DNA of 55,956 nucleotides from Acidimicrobiaceae bacterium (lineage in GTDB: Bacteria; Actinomycetota; Acidimicrobiia; Acidimicrobiales; UBA8592), in NCBI GenBank assembly GCA_002712325.1, contig PATH01000007.1:64304-120259 (forward strand), given 5' to 3'. Below are positions 34,399-42,825 of this stretch, piece by piece. Below the pieces are notes generated by a model that saw only the letters and a list, made by a program, of their open reading frames with translations, was not told the origin of the DNA and did not search any database. The translations under genes were made by a program, and so were the position numbers. Each line of letters opens with the position of its first letter. The stretch's first letter is position 1.

Positions 34399-35135
34399 CC
34401 GAAGTCCGTATATGCCACCTCTACCCAGACCATATGAATATTTATGGGGACCGAGGGAATATCTCTGTTTTGACGAAAAGACTGCAATGGCGGGGCTATT
34501 CTTCCAAGGTAACCAATATCGGAGTTGGTGATAAGTACGTACCAGGTGATTTTGACCTTTGTTACCTTGGTGGGGGTCAAGATAAAGATCAAAATATCAT
34601 TGCGCTTGATTTGGCAAAGAAATCATCTGCTCTTGCTTCAGCGGTTGACGATGGCGTTGCTTTTCTGTGGGTATGCGGCGGTATTCAATTAGCTGGGAAA
34701 AGGTATGTTGATGCCTCGGGGAACGAACTTCAGGGCGTAGGTATACTTGATCTCGAAACTATCGCCGGGACGGAACGCCTTATTGGAGATATAGCTATAA
34801 GATCCTCTGTAGAAGACAGAGAATTTACTGTTGTCGGGTATGAGAATCATATCGGGCAAACTTATCTTGGGTCAGATTCTCGTCCACTGGGGAAAGTGCT
34901 ACATGGGTACGGTAATAATTCTTATGACCAAGTTGAAGGGGCAGTTCAACAGCGAGTCATTGGAACATACTTGCATGGGCCACTTTTGCCTAAGAACCCT
35001 GATTTAGCTGATTTGATCCTAACTTGGGCACTAGAGCACAGGACATCCGAATCGGTATCACTAGAGAAATTAGAAGATGATTTCGCAGTCCTTGCCCACG
35101 AACGAGCTGTTGTTCGCGCTGGGCTGAAACGTTGA
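34395..35135 (+). CDS. gatD: Lipid II isoglutaminyl synthase, GatD glutamine amidotransferase subunit
   Basis: GatD hydrolyses glutamine and passes ammonia to MurT. The glutaminase nucleophile is Cys94 in FLWVCGGIQLAGKRY and the partner His is His194 in IGTYLHGPLLPKNP. The opening ICHLYPDHMNIYGDRGNI is characteristic. The protein is 246 residues long from the ATG at 34395, which overlaps the murT stop by four bases. An in-frame ATG 15 bases upstream lies inside murT and is less likely. Together the pair indicates amidated peptidoglycan, as in mycobacteria and Gram-positive cocci. Confidence 0.95.
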   Translation: MTEVRICHLYPDHMNIYGDRGNISVLTKRLQWRGYSSKVTNIGVGDKYVPGDFDLCYLGGGQDKDQNIIALDLAKKSSALASAVDDGVAFLWVCGGIQLAGKRYVDASGNELQGVGILDLETIAGTERLIGDIAIRSSVEDREFTVVGYENHIGQTYLGSDSRPLGKVLHGYGNNSYDQVEGAVQQRVIGTYLHGPLLPKNPDLADLILTWALEHRTSESVSLEKLEDDFAVLAHERAVVRAGLKR

Positions 35136-35166
35136 GACGGGTTGCCCCAAGTAGCCTGTTAGGGGC

Positions 35167-35172
35167 TAGGTT
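35167..35172 (+). promoter_or_regulatory. Putative -10 box TAGGTT for the rhomboid-like gene
   Basis: TAGGTT ends six bases before the ATG at 35179, without a ribosome binding site. TTGCCC nineteen bases further upstream could be a poor -35. Confidence 0.4.
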
Positions 35173-35178
35173 TTAGAT

Positions 35179-36066
35179 ATGTCAGATCGTTTTTCCTATT
35201 CAAATCCATGGGAAGGAGGGAACGAGCCATGGTTTAGGGTAGGGCGAGTTGACGTCACTACTACTGTCGCACTTATATCTTTGGGGATTCTCTCAGTTTT
35301 CGTTTGGACCCTTGAAGGTGTTCAGCATGAATTTAGTAGAAAGATTCTTTTGAATTCAGACAAAATATCTGAAGGTGAAATATGGAGGTTGGTGACTTGG
35401 CCTCTAGTTAATGAACCTTCTATTTGGACTATTTTTCTTTTCTTTATCCTTTATTTACTTGGAAACCAGCTTGAGAACTTGATGGGAAGACGGCCTTTCA
35501 TGTTTTTCTTGCTTTTACTGACGGTGTTACCTGGAACTGCGGTTTTCCTCTACGGACTGGGGAACTCTGCGTCTCAGTTAATGTTTGGGCTCCGATATGT
35601 TGAGCTTGGCGTTCTGATAGCTTTCGCTGCCCAATACCCAACAGCTCGTTTCTGGCCAGGCGTTCCCGCTTATGGAATAGTAGGGGTCATTTATGGCCTT
35701 GATATTCTTCAAGCATTGTCGGTACGGTCAGGGCCTCAACTGATAATGCTTATTGCCGTTGCTGCAACTGCACTTATAGGTTTCCGGTCGTTCGGGTATG
35801 CAAATGATTTGCACTGGATCCCTAAAGTGCGGTTGCCATCTGCGGTAACTGGGATGACTCCGGTACGGCGGTCCCGAGGCACTAGACGCTCAGCTAAACG
35901 GCGGCACTTGAAGACGGTTACTGAGATACGAGAAAGTGGGGCCGAACGCGAAATAGATAAAATTCTAGATCAAGTCGCTGAGTCAGGTATCAATAGCCTC
36001 AGCAAGACGCAACGAAAAAAACTAGAAGAGCACTCAAAGAAATTACGCGAGAGACGTGATGAATAG
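35179..36066 (+). CDS. Rhomboid-like membrane protein, probably catalytically inactive
   Basis: The protein has 295 residues with about six membrane helices between 25 and 205 and a basic, helical C-terminal tail. GEIWRLVTWPLVN (66-78) and the position of SASQLMFGL (130-138) fit the rhomboid fold. However, the catalytic Gly-x-Ser-Gly is degenerate: only Ser132 could correspond, with Ser and Gln in place of the glycines. No His is found in the late helices where the dyad partner should lie. The tail DKILDQVAESGINSLSKTQRKKL resembles the helical tail of other bacterial rhomboids. I infer a pseudoprotease that binds membrane proteins. It follows gatD by 43 bases. Confidence 0.75.
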   Translation: MSDRFSYSNPWEGGNEPWFRVGRVDVTTTVALISLGILSVFVWTLEGVQHEFSRKILLNSDKISEGEIWRLVTWPLVNEPSIWTIFLFFILYLLGNQLENLMGRRPFMFFLLLLTVLPGTAVFLYGLGNSASQLMFGLRYVELGVLIAFAAQYPTARFWPGVPAYGIVGVIYGLDILQALSVRSGPQLIMLIAVAATALIGFRSFGYANDLHWIPKVRLPSAVTGMTPVRRSRGTRRSAKRRHLKTVTEIRESGAEREIDKILDQVAESGINSLSKTQRKKLEEHSKKLRERRDE

Positions 36067-36152
36067 AACAGCGTGGCCCAAAATTTTTCCTGCTGAATAC
36101 GTCAGATCCAAGTTCTTCCCTGAGACTCAGTTTTGTATAGTGCTTAATCTGC

Positions 36153-36896
36153 ATGGCTACTGAATCTGACTTCACTCTCGCAAAAAAATCTGCGACACTA
36201 GCAGGGCAATTACTTCTTTTATTGAAGGACTCTTGCAAAGGAGCTCAGATTGCTCCAGAAGCCTTAGGGAAAATTGCTGACAAAAGGTCTCACGAATTGC
36301 TGTACAGGCTTATCAAGGATGTTTCCCCCGGTGACGCGATACTTTCTGAGGAACAAGAGGACAATCTCGAAAGATTAGGTTCAAATCGCGTTTGGATTAT
36401 AGATCCACTTGATGGAACAAAGGAGTTTCAAGAAACTGGTCGCGCGGATTGGGCAGTCCATGTTGCTCTTGTAGAAGAGGGAATCCCAACGGTAGGGGCC
36501 GTCGCAATACCAAGTATTGCAACTACATTCTGCAGTAATGATAACCCGAGCAACTATGAGGAGATTTCTGAAGTACGAGTCATTTGCAGCCGGACGAGAC
36601 CTGGTCCTGCTGCCCAAGTAATTGCCGATAAGCTATCCGGCAGAATAATTCTCTTAGGCTCTGCAGGAGCGAAGGCAATGGCCGTAGTTTTAGGAAATGC
36701 AGAGATATATGTTCACACTGGGGGTCAATATGAGTGGGATAGTTGCGCTCCCGTGGCTGTTGCGTTAGCCAATGGATTACATGCTTCACGATTAGATGGA
36801 TCGCCCCTTGTCTACAATCAGCGCAATACGTACATTCCCGACCTTTTGATTTGTCGCAAAGAGTTAGCAGATAACGCTCTAGGTATTTTCAACTAG
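36153..36896 (+). CDS. cysQ: Inositol monophosphatase-family phosphatase, CysQ type
   Basis: CysQ proteins dephosphorylate 3'-phosphoadenosine-5'-phosphate from sulfate assimilation; in mycobacteria the enzyme also acts on inositol and fructose phosphates. The Mg-binding motifs are LSEEQED, WIIDPLDGTKEFQETG and the C-terminal GGQYEWDSCAPVAVA. At 247 residues it is of family length. The WDSCAP form and the absence of a membrane-facing insertion favour CysQ over SuhB, but substrate specificity is not certain. TATAGT lies eleven bases before the ATG. It is followed by nucS 23 bases downstream. Confidence 0.86.
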   Translation: MATESDFTLAKKSATLAGQLLLLLKDSCKGAQIAPEALGKIADKRSHELLYRLIKDVSPGDAILSEEQEDNLERLGSNRVWIIDPLDGTKEFQETGRADWAVHVALVEEGIPTVGAVAIPSIATTFCSNDNPSNYEEISEVRVICSRTRPGPAAQVIADKLSGRIILLGSAGAKAMAVVLGNAEIYVHTGGQYEWDSCAPVAVALANGLHASRLDGSPLVYNQRNTYIPDLLICRKELADNALGIFN

Positions 36897-36919
36897 TGCT
36901 TTTAGGCTAAAGTCTCAAG

Positions 36920-37579
36920 ATGCGCATAATCATACTCCAGTGCTCTGTATCGTACGAGGGCAGGCTCGAAGCGTACCTTCCTTCAGCCAAAAGACTGATA
37001 TTAAGTAAATCAGATGGATGTGTTGCAATACATGCAGATGGAGGCGCATATAAGCCCTTAATGTGGATGAACGCACCCAACCGGATTACCGAGTCGCAAG
37101 AAGAATGGGTAGTTACCAATCCCAAGGGAGAGAAGCTTCGCATCAGAATTGAAGAAATCTTTTCTGATACGTCTCATGAATTTGGCGATGACCCAGGGTT
37201 AACCAAAGATGGAGTTGAAGCTCACCTCCAGGAGTTACTTTCCGAAAATCCGGAAAATCTGGAAGAAGGACTAACACTAAGCAAAAGGGAATACTTCACT
37301 GATATTGGCCCCGTAGATTTACTTTGTCGAGACGCAAATGGAATTGCGGTAGCAGTTGAAATAAAGCGCAAGGGTGGTATTGACGGGGTAGAGCAGCTCA
37401 CACGCTATCTGGAATATCTAAACAAAGACCCGAAATTAAGGCCGGTACGCGGTATCTTCGCAGCTCAACAAATAGCTCCGCAAGCTAAGACATTGGCGAA
37501 GGATAGAAAAATTGAAACTGTTGAAATTGATTACGATGAATTGAGGGGATTGGAATCCGATGCCCTTCGCCTTTTCTAG
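36920..37579 (+). CDS. nucS: Mismatch-specific endonuclease NucS/EndoMS
   Basis: NucS is the core of the non-canonical mismatch repair of Actinobacteria and Archaea, which lack MutS/MutL. It makes a double-strand cut at mismatches. The N-terminal DNA-binding domain opens [20 protein letters not shown]. The nuclease domain has [11 protein letters not shown] (Asp133) and [21 protein letters not shown] (Glu147, Lys149), all active-site residues intact. At 219 residues it is full length. TAGGCT lies eleven bases before the ATG. The C-terminal end [12 protein letters not shown] may contact the sliding clamp, as in other NucS proteins. Presence of this gene is a good phylogenetic marker. Confidence 0.95.
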   Translation: MRIIILQCSVSYEGRLEAYLPSAKRLILSKSDGCVAIHADGGAYKPLMWMNAPNRITESQEEWVVTNPKGEKLRIRIEEIFSDTSHEFGDDPGLTKDGVEAHLQELLSENPENLEEGLTLSKREYFTDIGPVDLLCRDANGIAVAVEIKRKGGIDGVEQLTRYLEYLNKDPKLRPVRGIFAAQQIAPQAKTLAKDRKIETVEIDYDELRGLESDALRLF

Positions 37580-37621
37580 GATTCGAGCAGACACTGATCC
37601 ATTTCTAGATGAATAATAAAG

Positions 37622-37627
37622 TATTGT
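37622..37627 (+). promoter_or_regulatory. Putative -10 box TATTGT for the vanW-family gene
   Basis: TATTGT ends nine bases before the GTG at 37637, with no clear ribosome binding site. Confidence 0.3.
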
Positions 37628-37636
37628 GAGAGCATA

Positions 37637-39733
37637 GTGTCTTCAAAAAAACCATCTTCAGCTCAAAAGCCAAAACGAGCAAAATCTAAGAGCAACTCAC
37701 CACTCTTGCAATTTTTTGGTAGACCTCCCTTCAAGATTTCTTTTGTCGTCATTTTGACTTTCCTCACTGCCTTAGTCGCGATGTGGGCTATTGACAGTGC
37801 ACGTTTTGAAGGGAAAGTTGCCAGAAATGTTTCTGTGTCTGGTTATGATGTAGCCGGGTTATCACCTACAGAACTGTCGGTTGTACTGGAGAATATTTCG
37901 TCGACCTATTCCTCTACCCAAGTCATAATCAAAACTCCAGATGGAGAAGTTGAAACGACTGCGGGTGCAGTCGGCATTGCACTTGATCCTCTTGCTTCAG
38001 CAGAAATAATCCTTCAAGTTGGCGAAGGAAGTTTAATTACAGAACCGTTCAGATGGGCAAAGAGTCTTTTCACGAGTAGGTCATCAAATGTAGTGGTTCT
38101 TTTATCCTCAGAACTATCCCAACAATTAGTAAACACAATTGTGTCCGAGCAGCCTATTCCGATTGAACCTAAATGGAAAGTGGAGGAAGGCATTGTCGTA
38201 TCACTATCTGGAATACCGGCGAAAGCATTCAATCTAGATACTATCCAGGTTGATGTGCTAGAAGCTGCTCGCGCAGGCAAAAATCCCATTGAAGTCAACG
38301 TCAGGACTAGAGACATTATGCCTGATTTAACCGATTCCCAAGCAACGGCTTTTGCGCAGTCAGTTAACGGCCTTACCGAGGATGGCTTAGCTGTATCAGT
38401 AGGATCAAGAGCTCATAATTTCTCACCTCAAGAAGTTCGAAATTGGATGCTTTTCACGATGGACGAGGGAAGACCTAGCTATGACTTCGACAAATTCAAG
38501 ATTACTGAATCAATAAATAAAGCCCTCGGAGGCATTGTTGCAGATAGCGCTGATGAGCCGGAGCTTTCTGTTGAGAACGGGGAACTAAAAATCTTAAATT
38601 TAAGCGCAAAAGCCTGTTGCTCGAGTGATTCTCCAGACCTGATAATTGATGCAATTAACCAAAGGCAACGAGTCGTCAATCTGGAATTGATTGATGCATC
38701 AGATGGTACTGACGAGTTACTAAGTGCCTACGGCGTAACCGAACTGATTTCGAAAGCTACAACCCACCACCCTTGTTGCGCAAGCAGGGTAGCTAATATC
38801 CAACGATTTGCTGAACTGATGCAAGGAAAAGTTATCAGGCCCGGTGAGGCGATTTCGTTGAATAACACTGTAGGAGAGCGCACGGAGCCCAGAGGCTTTG
38901 TTGAAGCAGGAGTAATAGTCAATGGTGAACTTACTGAAGATGTTGGAGGAGGGATATCACAATTTGCAACAACCTTTTTTCAAGCCTCTTTCTACGCTGG
39001 GTTAGAGATTGAAGCCTATTTTCCCCATACGATTTGGTTTCAAAGGTACACTGACTTCGCTGGAAGGAAAGGCATTGAATCTACTATCTCGTGGCCTTCA
39101 CCAGATGTAAAGGTTAGGAATACCACGCCTTACCCTATACTCATTTGGCCGACCTGGACACACACATCTGTGAGCGTAAGTCTCTTCTCGACAAAGTACT
39201 TTGACGTAGAAGTTGCCGAACAAAAGTTCCGAATGTTCGAAGAATGTGAAATTATTGAAACTGTTAGACGGAGAGTCTCCCCTGATCAGATCGAGACTTT
39301 AGATGAGTTTGTGGCACGTTATCAACCGGAAAATGGAATTGATTGTGATGGTGAGCCCTCTTACCCTCGACCTCCAGACGCACCAATTGAGGTGGAAGCG
39401 GACCTCGATGGAAATTCCGTTACTGTCTCTTGGGAGAACCCAGAACCAGAAGGTGATTTTGATATTACTGATTATTTTCCGATTGAAGAATATGTTGTTA
39501 CTGCTGACCCCAGTGGGGAAACTTGTTCAGCTGTTCCCCCTCTATCATCATGCACTTTTTTAGGCTTAGAGGACGGCCAACCTTATACATTTACGGTTGT
39601 TGCAATCAATTCTGAAGGAGAGAGCGACAGTTCTGAACCTTCGAACGTTGTAACACCGTTAACGCCTGCTGAACCGACACCTGAACCAACACCCGAACCA
39701 ACACCAGAGCCAACGCCCGAAAATGGAGAATAG
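37637..39733 (+). CDS. VanW-family cell-wall-linked protein with fibronectin type III domain
   Basis: This is a predicted extracytoplasmic protein of 698 residues. A basic N-terminus (1-30) leads to one membrane helix (33-52). Two peptidoglycan-binding-4-like domains follow (about 65-200 and 230-350), then the VanW domain (about 365-505), with GERTEPRGFVEAGVIVNGEL and VGGGISQFATTFFQASFYAGL. A fibronectin III domain lies at 578-672, and a Glu-Pro-Thr-Pro repeat tail follows (679-694). Two CysCys pairs (327-328, 380-381) may form disulfides. VanW proteins are linked to cell-wall processes, but their activity is unknown. The start is GTG. Proximity to murT-gatD fits an envelope role. Confidence 0.88.
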   Translation: MSSKKPSSAQKPKRAKSKSNSPLLQFFGRPPFKISFVVILTFLTALVAMWAIDSARFEGKVARNVSVSGYDVAGLSPTELSVVLENISSTYSSTQVIIKTPDGEVETTAGAVGIALDPLASAEIILQVGEGSLITEPFRWAKSLFTSRSSNVVVLLSSELSQQLVNTIVSEQPIPIEPKWKVEEGIVVSLSGIPAKAFNLDTIQVDVLEAARAGKNPIEVNVRTRDIMPDLTDSQATAFAQSVNGLTEDGLAVSVGSRAHNFSPQEVRNWMLFTMDEGRPSYDFDKFKITESINKALGGIVADSADEPELSVENGELKILNLSAKACCSSDSPDLIIDAINQRQRVVNLELIDASDGTDELLSAYGVTELISKATTHHPCCASRVANIQRFAELMQGKVIRPGEAISLNNTVGERTEPRGFVEAGVIVNGELTEDVGGGISQFATTFFQASFYAGLEIEAYFPHTIWFQRYTDFAGRKGIESTISWPSPDVKVRNTTPYPILIWPTWTHTSVSVSLFSTKYFDVEVAEQKFRMFEECEIIETVRRRVSPDQIETLDEFVARYQPENGIDCDGEPSYPRPPDAPIEVEADLDGNSVTVSWENPEPEGDFDITDYFPIEEYVVTADPSGETCSAVPPLSSCTFLGLEDGQPYTFTVVAINSEGESDSSEPSNVVTPLTPAEPTPEPTPEPTPEPTPENGE
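39671..39718 (+). repeat. Four tandem 12-base units encoding Glu-Pro-Thr-Pro
   Basis: The unit GAACCNACNCCN occurs four times at the 3' end of the VanW-family gene, with third-position changes. It encodes a Pro-rich, negatively charged wall-spanning tail. Repeat number could vary between strains. Confidence 0.85.
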
Positions 39734-39766
39734 TTCATCACGTGAGCAGGAATTCTTTCTTGCAGA

Positions 39767-39772
39767 TAACCT
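39767..39772 (+). promoter_or_regulatory. Putative -10 box TAACCT for the flavoprotein gene at 39779
   Basis: TAACCT ends six bases before the GTG start. GAGG within the spacer is too close to the start to act as ribosome binding site. Confidence 0.4.
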
Positions 39773-39778
39773 TGAGGT

Positions 39779-41056
39779 GTGACGGAGAATTACCTTTCCA
39801 CTGATGTGATCATCGTTGGGGCTGGACCTGCCGGTTGCGCTGCGGCTATTGATTTATGTCGAAATGGAATTGATGTCATTATTCTTGATAAAGCAACTTT
39901 TCCCAGAGATAAATGCTGCGGAGATGGGTTAACGACTGATGCGTTAAGAATTCTTGATGAACTTGGTTTACGACCAGAATCAATTGCAAATTGGAATGCG
40001 GTAACTGACGCAATCATTTACTCACCAAAAGGAGAACGGACGGTGCTTCCCTTACCGGAGGGGAAAGGCCAGTTTGCGGCAATAGCACCAAGGATCGAAC
40101 TTGATCATCAGATTCTTGAGCTTGCTATTGCGGAGGGAGCTAAGTTACTTTGCCCGTTAGGGTTTTCAAACCTTGAACAATTTGAAGATTTCGTAAGAGT
40201 AGAGACGACAGATGGAACAGATATTTTTGCGCGCTATGTGATTGCGGCTGATGGGATGTGGTCTAGTGTTCGGAAAGCAACGAATGACGGGATAGAGGGA
40301 TACCGGGGTGATTGGCATGCGTTTAGACAATATTTTGCTAATACTGGACCTAACGCACAACATTTAACTGTCTGGTTTGAACCGGACCTGCTTCCTGGGT
40401 ATGTGTGGCTTTTCCCACTTCCAGGACAGCGCGCCAATGTAGGTTTTGGTATTTTGCGAGATCGCGACCACAGACTTAAAGATATGGGGCGCTTATGGAA
40501 GGACATATTAGCCAGACCCCATCTTCGAGAAATTTTGGGGAATGAGGCAATTCCAGAGGGCACTCATAAAGCTTGGCCTATTCCGACAAGGATGGCTGAA
40601 CTAAAAGCTACTAGCGATCGCGTGCTCTTTGTTGGGGATGCTATCGGAATAGCGGACCCTATGACAGGAGAAGGAATCGCGCAAGCTTTACAATCTGGGA
40701 GATTAGCCGCCGCCGCGCTTACGAAGGCAGGACCTTTTGATGTCTCAAAGGCAGAGTCCCAATACCGTTTATCGCTCGATAAAGCCCTAGCGCGAGATCA
40801 TAAGTTTGCAGGGCAGTTGCAATCTCTCCTGACATCTTCTATGGCGACTGAATTGGCGATCAAAGCAGCAAATATGAATGCATGGACTAGACGCAACTTT
40901 GCCCGCTGGCTGTTTGAGGATTATCCAAGAGCTCTTGTAATAACACCTGACAGATGGAGCTTTGGAGCTCTAAGCAATGACGGAGCGTATCAATCTAATG
41001 AGCGCGAAATGACTGCTGAGGATAATGAATTATTGTTCATCGGAGAGAACAAATGA
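39779..41056 (+). CDS. Geranylgeranyl-reductase-family FAD-dependent oxidoreductase
   Basis: This is a flavoprotein of 425 residues. The dinucleotide-binding motif VIIVGAGPAGCAAAIDL opens the protein, followed by DKATFPRDKCCGDGLTTDA, where KCCGDGL is the conserved geranylgeranyl reductase signature. The second FAD motif is VLFVGDAIGIADPMTGEGIAQAL. Family members saturate prenyl chains of archaeal lipids, menaquinone or chlorophyll; in actinobacteria, menaquinone side-chain reduction by MenJ is the best known example. The start is GTG with TAACCT six bases upstream. The last four bases overlap a PAP2 phosphatase gene, suggesting a joint role in prenyl-lipid metabolism. The exact substrate is not determined. 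Confidence 0.88.
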   Translation: MTENYLSTDVIIVGAGPAGCAAAIDLCRNGIDVIILDKATFPRDKCCGDGLTTDALRILDELGLRPESIANWNAVTDAIIYSPKGERTVLPLPEGKGQFAAIAPRIELDHQILELAIAEGAKLLCPLGFSNLEQFEDFVRVETTDGTDIFARYVIAADGMWSSVRKATNDGIEGYRGDWHAFRQYFANTGPNAQHLTVWFEPDLLPGYVWLFPLPGQRANVGFGILRDRDHRLKDMGRLWKDILARPHLREILGNEAIPEGTHKAWPIPTRMAELKATSDRVLFVGDAIGIADPMTGEGIAQALQSGRLAAAALTKAGPFDVSKAESQYRLSLDKALARDHKFAGQLQSLLTSSMATELAIKAANMNAWTRRNFARWLFEDYPRALVITPDRWSFGALSNDGAYQSNEREMTAEDNELLFIGENK

Positions 41057-41592
41057 GTGAACCAATTAACGTTTCACTTCCGCCTTCAGTTGATGACTTT
41101 GACCTAGCCATTGATACAGGGTGGGAGTATCTTCGTTCCTATGAGCATCTAAACCGAATATTCTACACAGCTTCTGCTGTTGGGGATTTTAGTTTGATTT
41201 GGCACATGCTAAATCTTGCTCGGCGCATAAACAACCCTGACCGTAGAGGGTCTATTCTTGAATTGTCCCTACTATTGGGAGCAGAATCTTTGATAGTGAA
41301 TCAAGGCTTGAAAAGGCTTTTCAGGCGAAGCAGGCCCGATATGGGATCGCGGACTCACCCGCATAAAATCAGAAAGCCTCAAACGTCTAGTTTCCCTAGC
41401 GGACACGCAAGTTCTGCTGTCCTCGCAGCGTCAATTCTTTCTGAAGGGAGCAAGCTGTCGGCAGTATATAAAGTGTTAGCTGCTTTGGTTGCTACTTCTA
41501 GAATCCATGTTCGAGCACATCATGCTTCTGATGTTATAGCTGGAGCAACTGTTGGTCTTATTTTCACAAAATTGATTAAATCAAAGAGGTAA
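41053..41592 (+). CDS. PAP2-family lipid phosphatase
   Basis: This is a 179-residue phosphatase of the PAP2/BacA-type superfamily. The three motifs are KRLFRRSRPD (motif 1), SFPSGHASSAV (motif 2) and SRIHVRAHHASDVIAG (motif 3 with the nucleophilic His). It has several hydrophobic stretches but the central ones are short, so it may be a peripheral or partly embedded enzyme. It resembles mycobacterial decaprenylphosphoryl-5-phosphoribose phosphatase, DppA (Rv3807c), in size. Its ATG overlaps the upstream flavoprotein stop (ATGA). Substrates are likely polyprenyl or other lipid phosphates. Confidence 0.88.
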   Translation: MSEPINVSLPPSVDDFDLAIDTGWEYLRSYEHLNRIFYTASAVGDFSLIWHMLNLARRINNPDRRGSILELSLLLGAESLIVNQGLKRLFRRSRPDMGSRTHPHKIRKPQTSSFPSGHASSAVLAASILSEGSKLSAVYKVLAALVATSRIHVRAHHASDVIAGATVGLIFTKLIKSKR

Positions 41593-41594
41593 AG

Positions 41595-41768
41595 CTATAG
41601 AGCTGAAGCTGGATGTTTTTCAACAGGTTCAAATTGCATCAAAGCCAAACGGATATCAAGCAACAGATCACTGACTTCAGCAGAAGAGATGATTTCCCTA
41701 CTTTGGATTCGCTCGAGTTGTTCGTCTATTAAACCAAGAGCTTGGTCAACGCTTTGAGACATTTCCAT
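41595..41768 (-). CDS. Small acidic protein of unknown function (57 residues)
   Basis: The frame MEMSQSVDQALGLIDEQ to KHPASAL has a strong GGAG six bases before the ATG, which argues for translation. The sequence is rich in Leu, Ile, Glu and Gln and reads as one or two amphipathic helices (LIDEQLERIQSREI, VSDLLLDIRLALMQF). It converges with the PAP2 gene and ends three bases past it. A perfect 8-base inverted repeat (41783-41802) sits just upstream, where a repressor could bind. I do not recognise the family; a small regulator or partner protein is possible. Confidence 0.65.
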   Translation of the reverse strand: MEMSQSVDQALGLIDEQLERIQSREIISSAEVSDLLLDIRLALMQFEPVEKHPASAL

Positions 41769-41782
41769 GGTGAACTCCGTTC

Positions 41783-41802
41783 AGATTAGATAGGTCTAAT
41801 CT
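41783..41802. promoter_or_regulatory. Perfect inverted repeat AGATTAGA-4-TCTAATCT
   Basis: Two 8-base arms with a TAGG spacer lie 15 bases upstream of the start of the small acidic gene, between its likely promoter and ribosome binding site. They could be an operator. Read on the plus strand the repeat is followed by AATTTTTT, so it could instead be a weak terminator for the upstream flavoprotein-PAP2 transcript. The stem is AT-rich, which favours the operator reading. Confidence 0.45.
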
Positions 41803-41854
41803 AATTTTTTCTCATCTGTAGCATCTTTTGCAAACCATTCTCAAAAAAATGAGA

Positions 41855-42817
41855 TCACCTTGGGGCTAAGTCTTCGATAGCCTGGTATGGGTCAATGCCA
41901 CCAAAGGGCATTATCATCAGAGCAGCAGTAGTAACTCCATTTTCTATGTATCGATCAATATGATCACGGCATTGTTTTGGAGTTCCATGAACTACCAAAT
42001 CATCGACTACGCTGTCTGGCATGGCCTCCAGAGAGCCCGCGCGATCACCGCTATCCCAGAGTTGCCAATGCTCCCCTAGAACATCTGATCTGCCTAGCCA
42101 CTCATGGAACTTCCTGTACACAGGGACGTTAAGGTAGGATGCTATTGCTCTCTTGGCTTGCATTCTAACTGTTTCCGAATCTTCGTTAGGGCAAACAAAT
42201 ATTCGTGCAACTATTTCTTTATTGGGTCCTTGGTCGTGGACTACTTTTGAAACAGTTTTAACATCCTCTGCAGATAACCAGTTAATGATTGCCCCGTCTG
42301 CTTCTTGTCCTGCTAGTCGGAGCATTCCCTCCCTCAGCGCTGCAACAAGAATTGGAACTCGTTCAGTTGGTGGTGGCATTCCTAACCGAAAACCTTTTAC
42401 CTGCATCGTTTCAAATTCTGCGTCTACCTTTTCGCCACTTAACGCTATTTTGAGAAATCGTACGAGGTCACGAGTTTTTTTGTATGGTTCTTGGAAAGGA
42501 ATACCGTTCCAGGATTCAACTATCACGTTGGATGAGGACCCGATACCTAGGACGAAACGCGAGGGTGCAATAGCAGCCATCGTTGCGACTGATTGCGCCA
42601 TTAACGCTGGACCCCTAGTGAATGCTGGGACGATGGCGGTACCTAGTCTTAACTCTGGAGCGTGAACAGCGCCGAGGACAAGAGGCATAAACGCGTCTGG
42701 GCCATTTGCTTCCGAAGACCAAGCCTCTTTGTATCCGAGTTCAACTAGTTTTCTAAAGCCCGCTTGTTGGTTATCAAGTGCCATTGGCAAAGGCACTGTC
42801 ATTGCGTAGTTACCCAT
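41855..42817 (-). CDS. LLM-class (luciferase-like) F420-dependent oxidoreductase
   Basis: This is a TIM-barrel oxidoreductase of 320 residues. The opening DNQQAGFRKLVELGYKEAW, LGTAIVPAFTRGPALMAQS, APSRFVLGIGSS and PILVAALREGMLRLAGQEADGAIINWL are typical of the F420-dependent branch of the family found in large numbers in Actinobacteria. The C-terminal GTPKQCRDHIDRYIENGVTT is also shared. It lies nine bases after the hydroxyacyl-CoA dehydrogenase gene and is probably co-transcribed with it. CofC in the same window shows F420 is made here. The substrate is unknown. Confidence 0.88.
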   Translation of the reverse strand: MGNYAMTVPLPMALDNQQAGFRKLVELGYKEAWSSEANGPDAFMPLVLGAVHAPELRLGTAIVPAFTRGPALMAQSVATMAAIAPSRFVLGIGSSSNVIVESWNGIPFQEPYKKTRDLVRFLKIALSGEKVDAEFETMQVKGFRLGMPPPTERVPILVAALREGMLRLAGQEADGAIINWLSAEDVKTVSKVVHDQGPNKEIVARIFVCPNEDSETVRMQAKRAIASYLNVPVYRKFHEWLGRSDVLGEHWQLWDSGDRAGSLEAMPDSVVDDLVVHGTPKQCRDHIDRYIENGVTTAALMIMPFGGIDPYQAIEDLAPR

Positions 42818-42825
42818 TCAATTGC

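Noticed and set aside
35144-35175. Possible terminator hairpin after gatD (TAGCC-7-GGCTA and GCCCC-13-GGGGC)
   Set aside because: Stems are five pairs, the two forms exclude each other, and only four T follow; it also covers the putative -10 box of the next gene.
39671-39718. Tandem repeat as a CRISPR-like array
   Set aside because: Units are 12 bases without spacers and encode an in-frame Glu-Pro-Thr-Pro tail.
42153-42665. Plus-strand frame of 170 codons opposite the LLM oxidoreductase gene
   Set aside because: Antisense shadow of a well-supported gene; no motif and no start signal.
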